Assembly: GCF_020169515.1 (NCBI RefSeq)
Contig: NZ_JAHMHW010000027.1
Location: 1-62,171 of the forward strand
Length of the DNA: 62,171 nt
Source of the DNA: Paenibacillus vietnamensis
GTDB taxonomy: Bacteria; Bacillota; Bacilli; Paenibacillales; Paenibacillaceae
Reading direction: 5' to 3'
This document shows positions 41,401 through 50,471 of the stretch, one piece after another. The notes below the pieces were generated by a model. It searched no databases, was not told where the DNA came from, and saw only the letters and a list, made by a program, of their open reading frames with translations. Every line of letters starts with the position of its first letter. Position 1 is the stretch's first letter. The position numbers were made by a program, and so were the translations under genes.

Positions 41401-42363
41401 ATGGGGATTCGGATTGTCAAAACGGCGCTGGCTGCCATCGCCGCTATATACACCGCCGTTTATTTCGGCCTGGAGCCGCCGCTCGGGGCAGGCATCCTGG
41501 CGATTCTCGGCGTTGAAGTCACGCGCATGAAGGGGCTCAAAAGCGCCTTCGTGCGTTTTGTCGCGTCGGCGCTCGGCCTTTTTTTCGCGTCATTCGTTTT
41601 TTCGTTGTTAGGCTTTCATATTTGGGCGGTGGCCATTTTTATTCTGATCACGTTTCCGGTGCTCTCCAGGTTTCAGCTGAAGGACGGCATCGTTACGAGC
41701 TCGGTTATCGTCTTTCACCTGTTCGCCCGCGAGGAAGTGACGACCGGGATTATCGCTAACGAAATTATGCTGCTGCTGGCCGGACTCGGCTGGGCGACGG
41801 TGATCAACATCATTTATATGCCGAAGGACGAACATAAGCTTGTCCGACACCGGGGAACGATCGAAGAAAGCTTCAGCGTTATTTTCAGGGAGATGGCGTT
41901 GACGCTGCGAAGCCCATCCCATGTGTGGAACGGCAGCGAAATTTTGGAAGCGTACAATGCGATTGAAGAAGGCGCCCAGCGCTCGGTGCTGAGCCGCGAG
42001 AACCGACTGTGGGGACAGGAGCAGTACTGGACGACCTATTTCGAAATGCGCCGGCAGCAGCTGGAATCGGTGCAGCAAATGCTGGTGGAGCTTGCGCTGG
42101 TATATGAAAAATTTCCGCAGGCGGTCATGATCGCCGAGCTGCTCGAGCAGCTGTCGGGCGACGTGAAATCGGACGTATACGAAGGCTCCGTCGAGGAGCG
42201 GCTTTACGCGCTGTCGAGGGTGTTTCGGACGATGGAGCTGCCGAAAACCCGCGAGGAATTCGAGGCCCGCGCCGCGCTTCTAATGCTGCTGCACGAGCTT
42301 GAGCGCTATTTATCTATCGCGAAACGGCTGAAAAAAAGAAAAGTCATTTCGGCAGCCGGGTAG
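41401..42363 (+). CDS. Aromatic acid exporter family protein (DUF939), YqjA-like
   Basis: 320 residues. Four to five membrane helices in the first 140 (LGAGILAILGVEVTRMKGLK, WAVAIFILITFPVLS), followed by a long helical cytoplasmic domain (ArAE_1_C type) with IIYMPKDEHKLVRHRG at the junction. Matches B. subtilis YqjA in size and layout. Relatives are half-size aromatic-acid exporters, but no substrate is established. It starts 37 bases after the permease gene and could be part of that operon. Confidence 0.85.
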   Translation: MGIRIVKTALAAIAAIYTAVYFGLEPPLGAGILAILGVEVTRMKGLKSAFVRFVASALGLFFASFVFSLLGFHIWAVAIFILITFPVLSRFQLKDGIVTSSVIVFHLFAREEVTTGIIANEIMLLLAGLGWATVINIIYMPKDEHKLVRHRGTIEESFSVIFREMALTLRSPSHVWNGSEILEAYNAIEEGAQRSVLSRENRLWGQEQYWTTYFEMRRQQLESVQQMLVELALVYEKFPQAVMIAELLEQLSGDVKSDVYEGSVEERLYALSRVFRTMELPKTREEFEARAALLMLLHELERYLSIAKRLKKRKVISAAG

Positions 42364-42409
42364 CCATAGAATATAGAGGGAAAAAATTCGTTTCGGAAAA
42401 AGAAACAGT

Positions 42410-42438
42410 CACCCTAGACGAATGTCCTGCATACACTT
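42410..42438 (+). promoter_or_regulatory. Mother-cell (sigma-E/sigma-K) promoter of cotE
   Basis: CATACACTT at 42430-42438 is a perfect sigma-E type -10. CACC 16 bases upstream (42410-42413) fits a sigma-K -35, while the sigma-E -35 is weak. B. subtilis cotE is also served by both factors. Confidence 0.6.
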
Positions 42439-42471
42439 TAAATGAATGATTGTATGGAGGAGGTTAAATCA

Positions 42472-43035
42472 ATGACTATTGCAGATAAACAGCTCCAGTA
42501 CAGAGAAATAATAACGAAAGCTGTCTGCGGAAAAGGTCGTAAGTTTTCCACGGTAACTCATACCGTAACGCCGCCTCATCAGCCTACGAGCATTTTGGGC
42601 GCATGGATAATCAACCATCAATATGAAGCGGTTCGTTCGGGCGACGGTATTGAAGTTATCGGTACTTACGATATCAACATCTGGTATTCGTACAGCAAAA
42701 ACTCGCAAACGGATGTGGCAAAGGAAACGGTGCACTACGTGGAGCACGTTAACCTCTCCTATGTAGATCCGAAGCATCGGCCTTCTACTGTAGAAGTGTC
42801 CGCCGATGTCATTCAGGAGCCTAACTGCATCGAAGCGAACATTACTTCGAACGGTTCCGGCGTCGGAATTCGGGTGGAGCGCGAGTTTGCTGTGGAGCTC
42901 GTCGCCGAGACGAAGGTTTGCGTTGCGGTGCTTCCAGGCGGTTGCGGCGACCTGGACGGCAAGGACATGGAGTTCAGCCTCGGCGATAACGACTACGAGG
43001 ATTTGGATCCGGATTTACTGGACGACGAGCTGTAA
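42472..43035 (+). CDS. cotE: Outer spore coat morphogenetic protein CotE
   Basis: 187 residues from ATG 42472, six bases after GGAGGAGGTT; the frame extends ten codons upstream across that site. It begins with QLQYREIITKAVCGKGRKFS and has GAWIINHQYEA, VIGTYDINIWYSYSKNSQTD, HVNLSYVDPKHRPS and an acidic tail (DNDYEDLDPDLLDDEL), all typical of CotE. CotE assembles as a ring around the forespore and recruits most outer-coat proteins. Its acidic tail is a known interaction region. Place next to mutS matches B. subtilis apart from the inserted amidoligase-like gene. Sporulation promoter upstream, terminator downstream. Confidence 0.96.
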   Translation: MTIADKQLQYREIITKAVCGKGRKFSTVTHTVTPPHQPTSILGAWIINHQYEAVRSGDGIEVIGTYDINIWYSYSKNSQTDVAKETVHYVEHVNLSYVDPKHRPSTVEVSADVIQEPNCIEANITSNGSGVGIRVEREFAVELVAETKVCVAVLPGGCGDLDGKDMEFSLGDNDYEDLDPDLLDDEL

Positions 43036-43096
43036 GCAAGCCGGCAAGCTTGAGCTTTGCTGTCAAAGTATCATATGCCGATACGGCGGCAAAATC

Positions 43097-43121
43097 GAGG
43101 GCGAAAGCCCTCCTTTTTTTT
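43097..43121 (+). terminator. Terminator after cotE
   Basis: GAGGGC-GAAA-GCCCTC with a GNRA-type loop, followed by a run of eight T. Confidence 0.93.
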
Positions 43122-43278
43122 ATCACAATAGAATTTTTTTTGTTTTCGGGCTATCGAAAACCGAAATTGTGTGTGGCGATAAATCCTGACTCTGTAACAT
43201 AAAAATTTCTCTTTTTCTGCGACAATCGGGAATAACGACGTGTGTTTGAGATATTACCTGCAAAGGCGGAGTGCGCAC

Positions 43279-44832
43279 ATGGCCTCAACGTGGATTTGGC
43301 GCGGCAGCTACGATCGGCTGGAGGAGGTAAGTGAGGCGCCGGCGCCGGGAGAAGGTGACGCGCTGCCGCCGGTAATCCGGCCGTGGACGGCCGTTAAGCC
43401 CGGAGATGCGGTGCTCGCATGGACTGCCAGACGTGCGATTGACAGCGGACGGCTGGAAGGCGCGTGGATATTGAACGGCGGCTGTAGTACGGCTGCCCGT
43501 ATGCCCGCCGAGGAAAAACGGCGGATTTGGCGGAGAGCGGGCCTGTGCGGCGGCCCTCCGCTCGACAGCGAGCGTGTGTTCCGCGTCAGCGTCGTGCATT
43601 TGGAGCCTTTAGAAATAGTGCGTGAGGTGGTTGCCGCCGGGAAAGCTGCCGGAGAGCGTCTGCGGCGTACGGAAGGCTTGGGCAGCGGCATTGGCTTTGT
43701 CAATGAGAGCGGATATGAGGTGCGGAGCGGAGCAGAATGGGCGGATCCGTCTTTGGGCGGGAGAAAACGCCAGCCCGGTGCCGGCGGGGGGAGACTTCCG
43801 CTGCAGGCGATCGAGGGCGAGACCGGTTATTGGCCGGTTGACCCGGCGATGAGACGGGTCGCGCGAACCGCCGTGCAAGCGCTCTATGCGCTGGGCCTTG
43901 ATATCGGCGAGGCCGTTGTGGCGCTTGGCGGGGACGGCCGGACGGCGGTACGCGACGCCCGGCCGGGGCTTGCCGACGCGACGCTGGCGGCGGCCGGCTT
44001 GCGACGTTTCGCCGCGTGGCATGCGGCCGAGAGCGCGGCGGTGAAGGATCGGCAGCTGCTGATCGGCGCCGATCCGGAGTTTGTGCTGGTGACGCCGTCC
44101 GGCAAGGTGGCGGCAGCGTCGCGGTTTTTTGGCGCCGGTGCCGGCGGGGCCGCCGGAGCCGACGCCGTGCTTGTCGGGCGGCGGCTGCTGTACCCCGTCG
44201 CCGAGCTGCGGCCCGAGCCGGCCGCCGACCCGGCCGCGCTCGCCGCGAACGTGCGGCGGCTGCTGCTGCGCGCCGCCGGGAAAATCGGCGACCCCGCGCT
44301 GCGCTGGGCCGCCGGGGCGATGCCCGTGCCGGGGCTGGCGCTCGGCGGGCACATCCACGTGAGCGGAGCGCCGCTGACCAGCCGCTTGCTCCGCCTGCTC
44401 GACAGCTACGCGGCGTTCCCGCTCGCGCTGGTGGAGGACCCCGCCGGGCGTTCCCGCCGTCCCCGATACGGAAAGCTCGGGGACTTTCGCCGGCAGCCGC
44501 ATGGCGGGTTCGAATACCGCACGCTGCCGAGCTGGCTCGTCTCGCCGCTGGCGGCGAAGGCGGCTTTCGCGATTGCGCTCCTGTGCGCCCGCGAAGCCGC
44601 AGCTTTGCCTTACATACCGGCTCTCGACGAGCGGTATGCTGCGGCCTACTATGCCGGCGACCGCACGGAGCTTGCCGGCTGCCTGGACGGGGTGGCGTCG
44701 GCGATGGCCGCCACCGCAAGCTATGCCGAGCTGGCGCCGTATATCGAACCGCTGCTCGAGGCGGCACGGCGAGGCTCGGTCTGGGACGAGAGCGCCGATA
44801 TCCGCGTGAAATGGCGGATTCCGCTTAGGTAG
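43279..44832 (+). CDS. COOH-NH2 ligase family protein (phiEco32-like amidoligase type 2)
   Basis: 517 residues from ATG 43279, about eight bases after AAGGCGGAG; a GTG at 43240 is less likely. The C-terminal half has LLIGADPEFVLV, ELRPEPAADP, LGGHIHVSG and FEYRTLPSWLVSP, the pattern of the carboxylate-amine ligase group related to glutamate-cysteine ligase folds; the Asp/Glu and His residues would bind Mg-ATP. The N-terminal 250 residues are Ala/Arg/Gly-rich and unassigned. Such enzymes join a carboxyl to an amine, for peptide tags or cross-links. The gene is strikingly GC-rich, near 70-75% at 43900-44500, more than its neighbours. It lies between cotE and mutS; a coat-related substrate is a guess. 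Confidence 0.75.
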   Translation: MASTWIWRGSYDRLEEVSEAPAPGEGDALPPVIRPWTAVKPGDAVLAWTARRAIDSGRLEGAWILNGGCSTAARMPAEEKRRIWRRAGLCGGPPLDSERVFRVSVVHLEPLEIVREVVAAGKAAGERLRRTEGLGSGIGFVNESGYEVRSGAEWADPSLGGRKRQPGAGGGRLPLQAIEGETGYWPVDPAMRRVARTAVQALYALGLDIGEAVVALGGDGRTAVRDARPGLADATLAAAGLRRFAAWHAAESAAVKDRQLLIGADPEFVLVTPSGKVAAASRFFGAGAGGAAGADAVLVGRRLLYPVAELRPEPAADPAALAANVRRLLLRAAGKIGDPALRWAAGAMPVPGLALGGHIHVSGAPLTSRLLRLLDSYAAFPLALVEDPAGRSRRPRYGKLGDFRRQPHGGFEYRTLPSWLVSPLAAKAAFAIALLCAREAAALPYIPALDERYAAAYYAGDRTELAGCLDGVASAMAATASYAELAPYIEPLLEAARRGSVWDESADIRVKWRIPLR

Positions 44833-45004
44833 GAGAGGCATGCGCAGCCGATTATTACGGCGAATAGCCTCCTTCGAGGCAGCGGCCGCGGACAACAACT
44901 GTATTTTCCAATGGAAAGAGGGACTGTCGGCCGGGTCGTGGCCGCCGTGCGCAGCCGCAGGTACGGCCCGTGCTGTTATGCTTATGGCGATCCTTTGCTT
45001 CGCT

Positions 45005-45013
45005 TGGTATAAT
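45005..45013 (+). promoter_or_regulatory. Extended -10 promoter before mutS
   Basis: TGGTATAAT, 35 bases before the mutS start; weak -35. Similar in form to the marR promoter. Confidence 0.5.
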
Positions 45014-45047
45014 GAACATCTGATGTTTACTTTCGAGGAGGATCGGA

Positions 45048-47696
45048 ATGGCAGCATATACTCCGATGATCATGCAGTACCTGGCGATCAAGGAAGAAGC
45101 GAAGGACGCTTTTTTATTTTTTAGATTAGGCGATTTCTATGAAATGTTTTTTGAGGATGCCGTGAATGCGTCCCGCGAGCTGGAAATTACACTGACCGGC
45201 CGCGAGGGCGGCGGCGAGCAGAAAATTCCGATGTGCGGCGTCCCCTATCATTCTGCGGAGAACTATATCGTCAGACTGGTAGAGAAGGGCTATAAGGTTG
45301 CGATCTGCGAGCAGGTTGAGGATCCATCGGCGGCCAAGGGCGTCGTGCGGCGGGAAATCGTACGAATTGTTACGCCGGGCACCGTCATGGAGTCGAAATC
45401 GCTGGAAGGGAAATCGAACAACTTCATCGCATCCGTCGTCCGCGCCGGCGGCATGCAGGGTCTGGCTGCGTGCGATTTGTCGACGGGGGAGCTGTACGTC
45501 ACCTCCTTCCCCGAGCAGCTGGAGGCGCTGATCGATGAAATTAACGTGTATCAGCCTTCCGAGCTCGTCGGCGACGGCGAGCTGCTGGAGAAGGTGAAGG
45601 CCGCTTCCTCGTGGGGCCGCCAGACGCCGCTCACGCCTCGCGAGCCGATGGCGGCGGAAAGGCTGGCCGGGCAGTTCGGGGGAGCTGAGCTGGACAAGCT
45701 GTCGGCAGCCAGGCTGCGCGCGGTCAGCGTGCTAGCAGGTTATCTGGACGAAACGCAGAAGCGTTCGCTTGGCCACGTTCGCTCCATAACGGCATACGAG
45801 CCGAACCAATATATGATACTTGATCATTATACGCGCAGAAATCTGGAGCTTACCGAAACGGTGAGAGACCGCAGCAAAAAGGGCTCGCTCCTCTGGCTGC
45901 TCGACCGCACGCAGACTTCGATGGGCGCTCGCATGCTGAGACGCTGGATCGATAAGCCGCTGCTCAGCAGCAAAGCGGTGGAGGCCAGGCTTGACGCGGT
46001 GGAAACGCTGTACCTCGATCTGATTTTGCGCGAGGATATCCGGTCCGAGCTGCAGCCGATTTACGATCTGGAGCGGCTCGTCGGGCGCGTCGCGTTCGGA
46101 AGCGCAAACGGCAGGGACCTGAACGCGCTGCGCAGCTCCTTGCGCCGCATTCCGCGGCTGACCGCACTGTGCGAGCAGTCCGGCTCGCAGGTGCTCCAGG
46201 AAGCCGTTGCAGGCTCGGACGACTGCGCGGATTTGGCCGATCTCATCGAAACGGTGCTCGTCGACGAGCCGCCGGTCGCGATTCGCGAAGGCGGCCTTAT
46301 CCGCGAAGGTTATGACGAGTATTTGGACCAGCTCCGCGAAGCAAGCACCAACGGCAAAAAATGGCTCGCCGAGCTGGAGCGCCGGGAGCGCGAAGCGACC
46401 GGCATCAAATCGCTTAAGATCGGCTACAACAAGGTGTTCGGCTATTATCTGGAGGTATCGAAGGCGAATATCGGCATGCTGCCGGAAGGACGCTACGAGC
46501 GCAAGCAGACGCTGGCCAACGCGGAGCGTTATGTCACGCCCGAGCTGAAAGAAAAAGAACGGCTGATCCTCGAAGCCGAAGACAAAATGATCGACCTCGA
46601 ATACGAGCGGTTCATCGAGCTCAGAGACCGTCTGGCGCTTCATCTGCATCGCCTGCAGAAGGCTGCCGCAATCATAGCGGAGCTAGACGCGTACCAGTCG
46701 CTTGCGACGGTAAGCGCCGAGCGCCGGTTTACAAGGCCGAAGGTGAACGAGAATTACGATCTCGTCATCGAAGACGGCAGGCATCCCGTCGTAGAGGCGA
46801 TGATGGACGGCACGCCGTTCATCGCCAACGGAACCGCCCTGCAAAAGGACGATCGCTTTATGCTGCTCATTACGGGGCCTAATATGGCCGGCAAAAGCAC
46901 GTACATGCGTCAGGTGGCGCTAATCTGTATCATGGCGCAAATCGGCTGCTTCGTTCCGGCGAAATCGGCGGTCATCCCGCTGATCGACCGGATCTTTACC
47001 CGGATAGGCGCCGCGGACGATTTGATCGGCGGGCAAAGTACGTTTATGGTGGAAATGAAGGATATTCAGGCGATGACCGAAAAAGCGACGGCGAACAGTC
47101 TCGTCATCATCGACGAGCTGGGCCGCGGCACTTCAACCGGGGAAGGAATGGCGATCGCGCAGGCGGTTATCGAGTACGTGCATCATCATATCGGCTGCAA
47201 GGCGCTTGTCTCGACCCATTTCCACGAGCTGGCTCATCTGGAGGAGTCCCTTCCTTCCCTGACAAACGCGCGAATGGCCGTAGAAGAAGCCGGCGACCAC
47301 GTTACGTTTCTAAGGAAGCTGGTTGCCGGCGCCGCAAGCACGAGCTACGGCATCTATTGCGCGCGGCTTGCCGGACTGCCGCAGTCGATTATCGGCAGAG
47401 CTTACGAGCTGCTGGACGATGCGGGGAACGCGCAGCCGCTGCCGGAACCGGCCGCATTAACAGATATATCAGAGCTGCCGCAGCAGCCCGATAAGGTGAT
47501 GGAGAGCAAGCAAATCGTTCAGCTCTCGATTTTCGACGAACCGGCCGCGGCCGCCGAATCGGAGCCTAAGGGGCGTAAGGCGACCCCTAAGGCCGAGCAG
47601 GTCGCCGAGCAGCTGCGGAAGCTGGACTTGTTTAATATAACGCCGATGCAGGCGATGCAGTGGCTGAACGAGATGAAGATCAAGCTTAACAGCTAA
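45048..47696 (+). CDS. mutS: DNA mismatch repair protein MutS
   Basis: 882 residues. N-terminal mismatch-binding domain with FRLGDFYEMFFEDA (Phe-x-Glu mismatch-probing motif), connector and lever domains, and the ATPase with GPNMAGKSTYMRQVALICIM (about 610), DDLIGGQSTFMVEM, DELGRGTSTGEGMA and STHFHELA. The end NITPMQAMQWLNEMKIKL is the helix-turn dimerisation tail. It recognises base mismatches and loops and recruits MutL. GAGGAGG precedes the ATG. mutL follows after 22 bases. Confidence 0.97.
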   Translation: MAAYTPMIMQYLAIKEEAKDAFLFFRLGDFYEMFFEDAVNASRELEITLTGREGGGEQKIPMCGVPYHSAENYIVRLVEKGYKVAICEQVEDPSAAKGVVRREIVRIVTPGTVMESKSLEGKSNNFIASVVRAGGMQGLAACDLSTGELYVTSFPEQLEALIDEINVYQPSELVGDGELLEKVKAASSWGRQTPLTPREPMAAERLAGQFGGAELDKLSAARLRAVSVLAGYLDETQKRSLGHVRSITAYEPNQYMILDHYTRRNLELTETVRDRSKKGSLLWLLDRTQTSMGARMLRRWIDKPLLSSKAVEARLDAVETLYLDLILREDIRSELQPIYDLERLVGRVAFGSANGRDLNALRSSLRRIPRLTALCEQSGSQVLQEAVAGSDDCADLADLIETVLVDEPPVAIREGGLIREGYDEYLDQLREASTNGKKWLAELERREREATGIKSLKIGYNKVFGYYLEVSKANIGMLPEGRYERKQTLANAERYVTPELKEKERLILEAEDKMIDLEYERFIELRDRLALHLHRLQKAAAIIAELDAYQSLATVSAERRFTRPKVNENYDLVIEDGRHPVVEAMMDGTPFIANGTALQKDDRFMLLITGPNMAGKSTYMRQVALICIMAQIGCFVPAKSAVIPLIDRIFTRIGAADDLIGGQSTFMVEMKDIQAMTEKATANSLVIIDELGRGTSTGEGMAIAQAVIEYVHHHIGCKALVSTHFHELAHLEESLPSLTNARMAVEEAGDHVTFLRKLVAGAASTSYGIYCARLAGLPQSIIGRAYELLDDAGNAQPLPEPAALTDISELPQQPDKVMESKQIVQLSIFDEPAAAAESEPKGRKATPKAEQVAEQLRKLDLFNITPMQAMQWLNEMKIKLNS

Positions 47697-47718
47697 GAGA
47701 GAGGGGGGGAGGTCAGCC

Positions 47719-49698
47719 ATGGGGAAAATCAAAATATTGGACGAGCAGCTGGCCAACCAGATTGCAGCCGGCGAGGTTGTCGAGCGGCCCGCTTCGGTCG
47801 TCAAGGAGCTGGTCGAAAACGCCGTTGACGCAGGCAGCACTACGATCGATATTACGATCGAAGAAGGCGGCCTGACATTGATCCGGGTCGTCGACAACGG
47901 CTTCGGCATCGAAGCTTCGGATATCGCAACTGCCTTCCAGCGCCATGCCACGAGCAAAATCGCCACAAGCAGCGATCTGTTCCGGATCGCCAGCCTCGGC
48001 TTTCGCGGCGAGGCGCTCCCGAGTATCGCCGCCGTGTCCCGCCTGCAATGCCTGTCCGCCGATAGCGAATCGGGGCTGGCCAGGCGAATCGTCATCGAAG
48101 GGGGCACGGTAACGGCGGACGAGCCGTCAAATGCGCCGCAGGGCACGGATATGACGGTGCGCGATTTATTTTACAATACGCCCGCCCGTTTGAAGTACAT
48201 GAAAGCGATCCAGACGGAGCTCGGCCACATATCGGATTACGTCAACCGGATCGCGCTTGCGCATCCGGGGATCGCTTTTACGTTCAAGCATAACGGTAAC
48301 GTGCTGCTGCGCACGCTCGGTACCGGCGACAGGCTGCAGGTGATCGCGGCGGTATACGGTACGAACACCGCAAAGGTCATGCTGCCGGTCGAAGCCGAGA
48401 CCGCGGATTACCAGCTCAGCGGCTATTTGTCGAAGCCGGAGCTAACCAGGGCGAACCGCAATGCCATCACCGTCATCGTGAACGGGCGGTATATTCGGAG
48501 CCACGCGGTTAATCAAGCACTGCTGCAGGCATACCATACGCTGCTGCCGATCAACCGGTATCCGCTTGCGGTGCTGGAGCTGGGCATGCATCCGAGCCTG
48601 CTCGACGTTAATGTCCATCCTTCGAAGATGGAGGTCAGATTCAGCAAGGAGCCTGAGCTTCGCGCCTTGATCGAATCGGCGGTAAAGCAGGTTTTGGCGC
48701 GCCAGAGACATATTCCCGGACCGGATTCCGTCCGCAGGCAGGAGCGTTCGAAGCCGGTGTTCGTCCAGGACGCCATTTCGTTTCACCGGCCGGAGCCCGC
48801 CACGATGCCGGCTTCGAATTCGGCTCCGGCGGCTGCTCCGAGGCCTTCATCGCAGTCGTACTCCGGCCGAACGCCGGCCGCAGCGCCTCGGCCGCAGCCG
48901 CCGGAGCGTGAATACGTGCCGCGGAACGCGGCGGAAAAACTGTACGCTCCGGCAGTACGGCATGACGGCTATGCCGTATGCGAGACGCCTCAGCCGCCCG
49001 TAGAGCCTGAGATGCCGGGCAGCCTTGCGGCCGAAGCCGGAGACCGCGAGCAGTTCGATACGCTGCCGAATCCACAAGGCAATACAGCGGCATCGGAAGA
49101 TGAGCAGCCCGCTTTCCCGGAGCTGCACTGGATCGGACAGCATCATGGAACGTATCTAATAGCCGAATCCGAAGACGGTCTTTATTTGATCGACCAGCAT
49201 GCCGCGCATGAACGGATTAATTATGAATACTTTTTTCACAAATTTGGGAATCCTGAACCTGCCAGCCAGACGCTGCTCGTTCCGCTTACGTTGGAGTTCA
49301 CCTCCGGTGAAGCTGCCCAGCTTCGCGAGCTGCTGCATTTATTCGCGCAGGCGGGCGTAGAGCTGGAGCCGTTCGGCTCCCAGACGTTTCTCGTCCGTTC
49401 TTATCCGGAATGGATGCCGCAGGGCGAGGAGCAGGCGGTGCTCGAGGAAATGGCCGAGCTGGTTTTATCGGAACGCAAATCCATCCATATTGCCAAGCTG
49501 CGCGAGAAAGCCGCGATCATGTGCGCATGCAAGGCTTCGATAAAAGCAAACGACAGAATGAACCGTGAGGAAGGCGAAGCGCTGCTGGCCAGATTGTCCC
49601 AGTGCAAGCAGCCGTATACTTGTCCGCACGGCCGTCCGATTATCGTTCATTTATCCGGCTACCAGCTTGAAAAAATGTTTAAGAGGGTGATGTCTTGA
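47719..49698 (+). CDS. mutL: DNA mismatch repair protein MutL
   Basis: 659 residues. GHKL ATPase motifs: VVERPASVVKELVENAVDAG, RVVDNGFGI, FRGEALPSIA; then a Pro/Ala-rich linker (about 350-470) and a C-terminal domain with IDQHAAHERINYE. That DQHA..E..E motif, with the CPHGRP near the end, marks a MutL with intrinsic endonuclease activity, as expected in a bacterium without MutH. The stop codon shares bases with the next gene's TTG start. Confidence 0.97.
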   Translation: MGKIKILDEQLANQIAAGEVVERPASVVKELVENAVDAGSTTIDITIEEGGLTLIRVVDNGFGIEASDIATAFQRHATSKIATSSDLFRIASLGFRGEALPSIAAVSRLQCLSADSESGLARRIVIEGGTVTADEPSNAPQGTDMTVRDLFYNTPARLKYMKAIQTELGHISDYVNRIALAHPGIAFTFKHNGNVLLRTLGTGDRLQVIAAVYGTNTAKVMLPVEAETADYQLSGYLSKPELTRANRNAITVIVNGRYIRSHAVNQALLQAYHTLLPINRYPLAVLELGMHPSLLDVNVHPSKMEVRFSKEPELRALIESAVKQVLARQRHIPGPDSVRRQERSKPVFVQDAISFHRPEPATMPASNSAPAAAPRPSSQSYSGRTPAAAPRPQPPEREYVPRNAAEKLYAPAVRHDGYAVCETPQPPVEPEMPGSLAAEAGDREQFDTLPNPQGNTAASEDEQPAFPELHWIGQHHGTYLIAESEDGLYLIDQHAAHERINYEYFFHKFGNPEPASQTLLVPLTLEFTSGEAAQLRELLHLFAQAGVELEPFGSQTFLVRSYPEWMPQGEEQAVLEEMAELVLSERKSIHIAKLREKAAIMCACKASIKANDRMNREEGEALLARLSQCKQPYTCPHGRPIIVHLSGYQLEKMFKRVMS

Positions 49699-50471
49699 TC
49701 GTGACCACTTCGGTGAAGCCGTCAAGGCGGGCGCTTAGCCAGGCGGCCCGGCTCGCAGGCGAGCTGTCCGCCCGGCTGCAGGCCCGAGGAAACATGACGG
49801 TCCGCAAGCTGCTCTCGCAAAGCAATGACGAAAGAGTGCTCGTCGTTACCGAGCAGGAGGTCCGTTATTACGAGGGGCAGGCGGAGACGCCGCTGTATTT
49901 TCATCCGAGCATGGCGTTCGTGCGGGTCAAGCGCCTGCGGCGCGGCGATACGGATCCGCTAATTCAGCTGACCGCTTGCCGGGAAGGAGACCGCATCATC
50001 GACTGTACGGCGGGGCTGGCTTCGGATTCTCTTGTATTCGCTTATGCGGCAGGCTCCGGCGGCAGTGTAACGGCGGTCGAAAGCGAGCCCGTGCTCTGTG
50101 CGCTCGTGCGGGAAGGGCTTGCCAGCTACGAGACCGGCCTGCCCGACGTCGATGCCGCTATGAGGAGAATCGAAATGCATGGCGGCGACCATCTGCGCTA
50201 TTTGGAAGGTCTGCCGGATAAGAGCGCGGATATCGTCTATTTCGACCCGATGTTCCGCCAGCCGATTCATGAATCAAGCTCGATGGAGCCGCTCCGCGCC
50301 ATTGCCAATATGTCGGCGCTATCGCCGGAGTCCATTGATCAAGCGAAAAGAGTCGCCCGCAGATGCGTCATCATGAAGGAGCATCAGACAAGCGGTGAGT
50401 TCGATAGGCTCGGCTTTGAGCGAAGGCATGTCAATACGTCCAAAATAGCATATGGAGTGATTGAGCTTTGA
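49695..50471 (+). CDS. Class I SAM-dependent methyltransferase, RsmJ-like
   Basis: 258 residues starting at TTG 49695, which overlaps the mutL stop (TTGA) with GAGGGTGATG upstream. SAM-binding loop IIDCTAGLASDSLVFAYAAG, acidic motif VTAVESEPVLCALVREGL, and catalytic region DIVYFDPMFRQPI fit the RsmJ-type (UPF0341/SAM_MT) 16S rRNA methyltransferases. It sits in a tightly packed run mutS-mutL-methyltransferase-miaA-hfq, so it is probably an RNA-modification enzyme, like MiaA. Target not proven. Confidence 0.82.
   Translation: MIVTTSVKPSRRALSQAARLAGELSARLQARGNMTVRKLLSQSNDERVLVVTEQEVRYYEGQAETPLYFHPSMAFVRVKRLRRGDTDPLIQLTACREGDRIIDCTAGLASDSLVFAYAAGSGGSVTAVESEPVLCALVREGLASYETGLPDVDAAMRRIEMHGGDHLRYLEGLPDKSADIVYFDPMFRQPIHESSSMEPLRAIANMSALSPESIDQAKRVARRCVIMKEHQTSGEFDRLGFERRHVNTSKIAYGVIEL

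Noticed and set aside
43609..45057. 482-codon and other long antisense frames across the amidoligase-like gene
   Set aside because: Long frames on all strands are expected at over 70% GC; the plus frame carries recognisable motifs, the others are Arg/Pro/Ala-rich.
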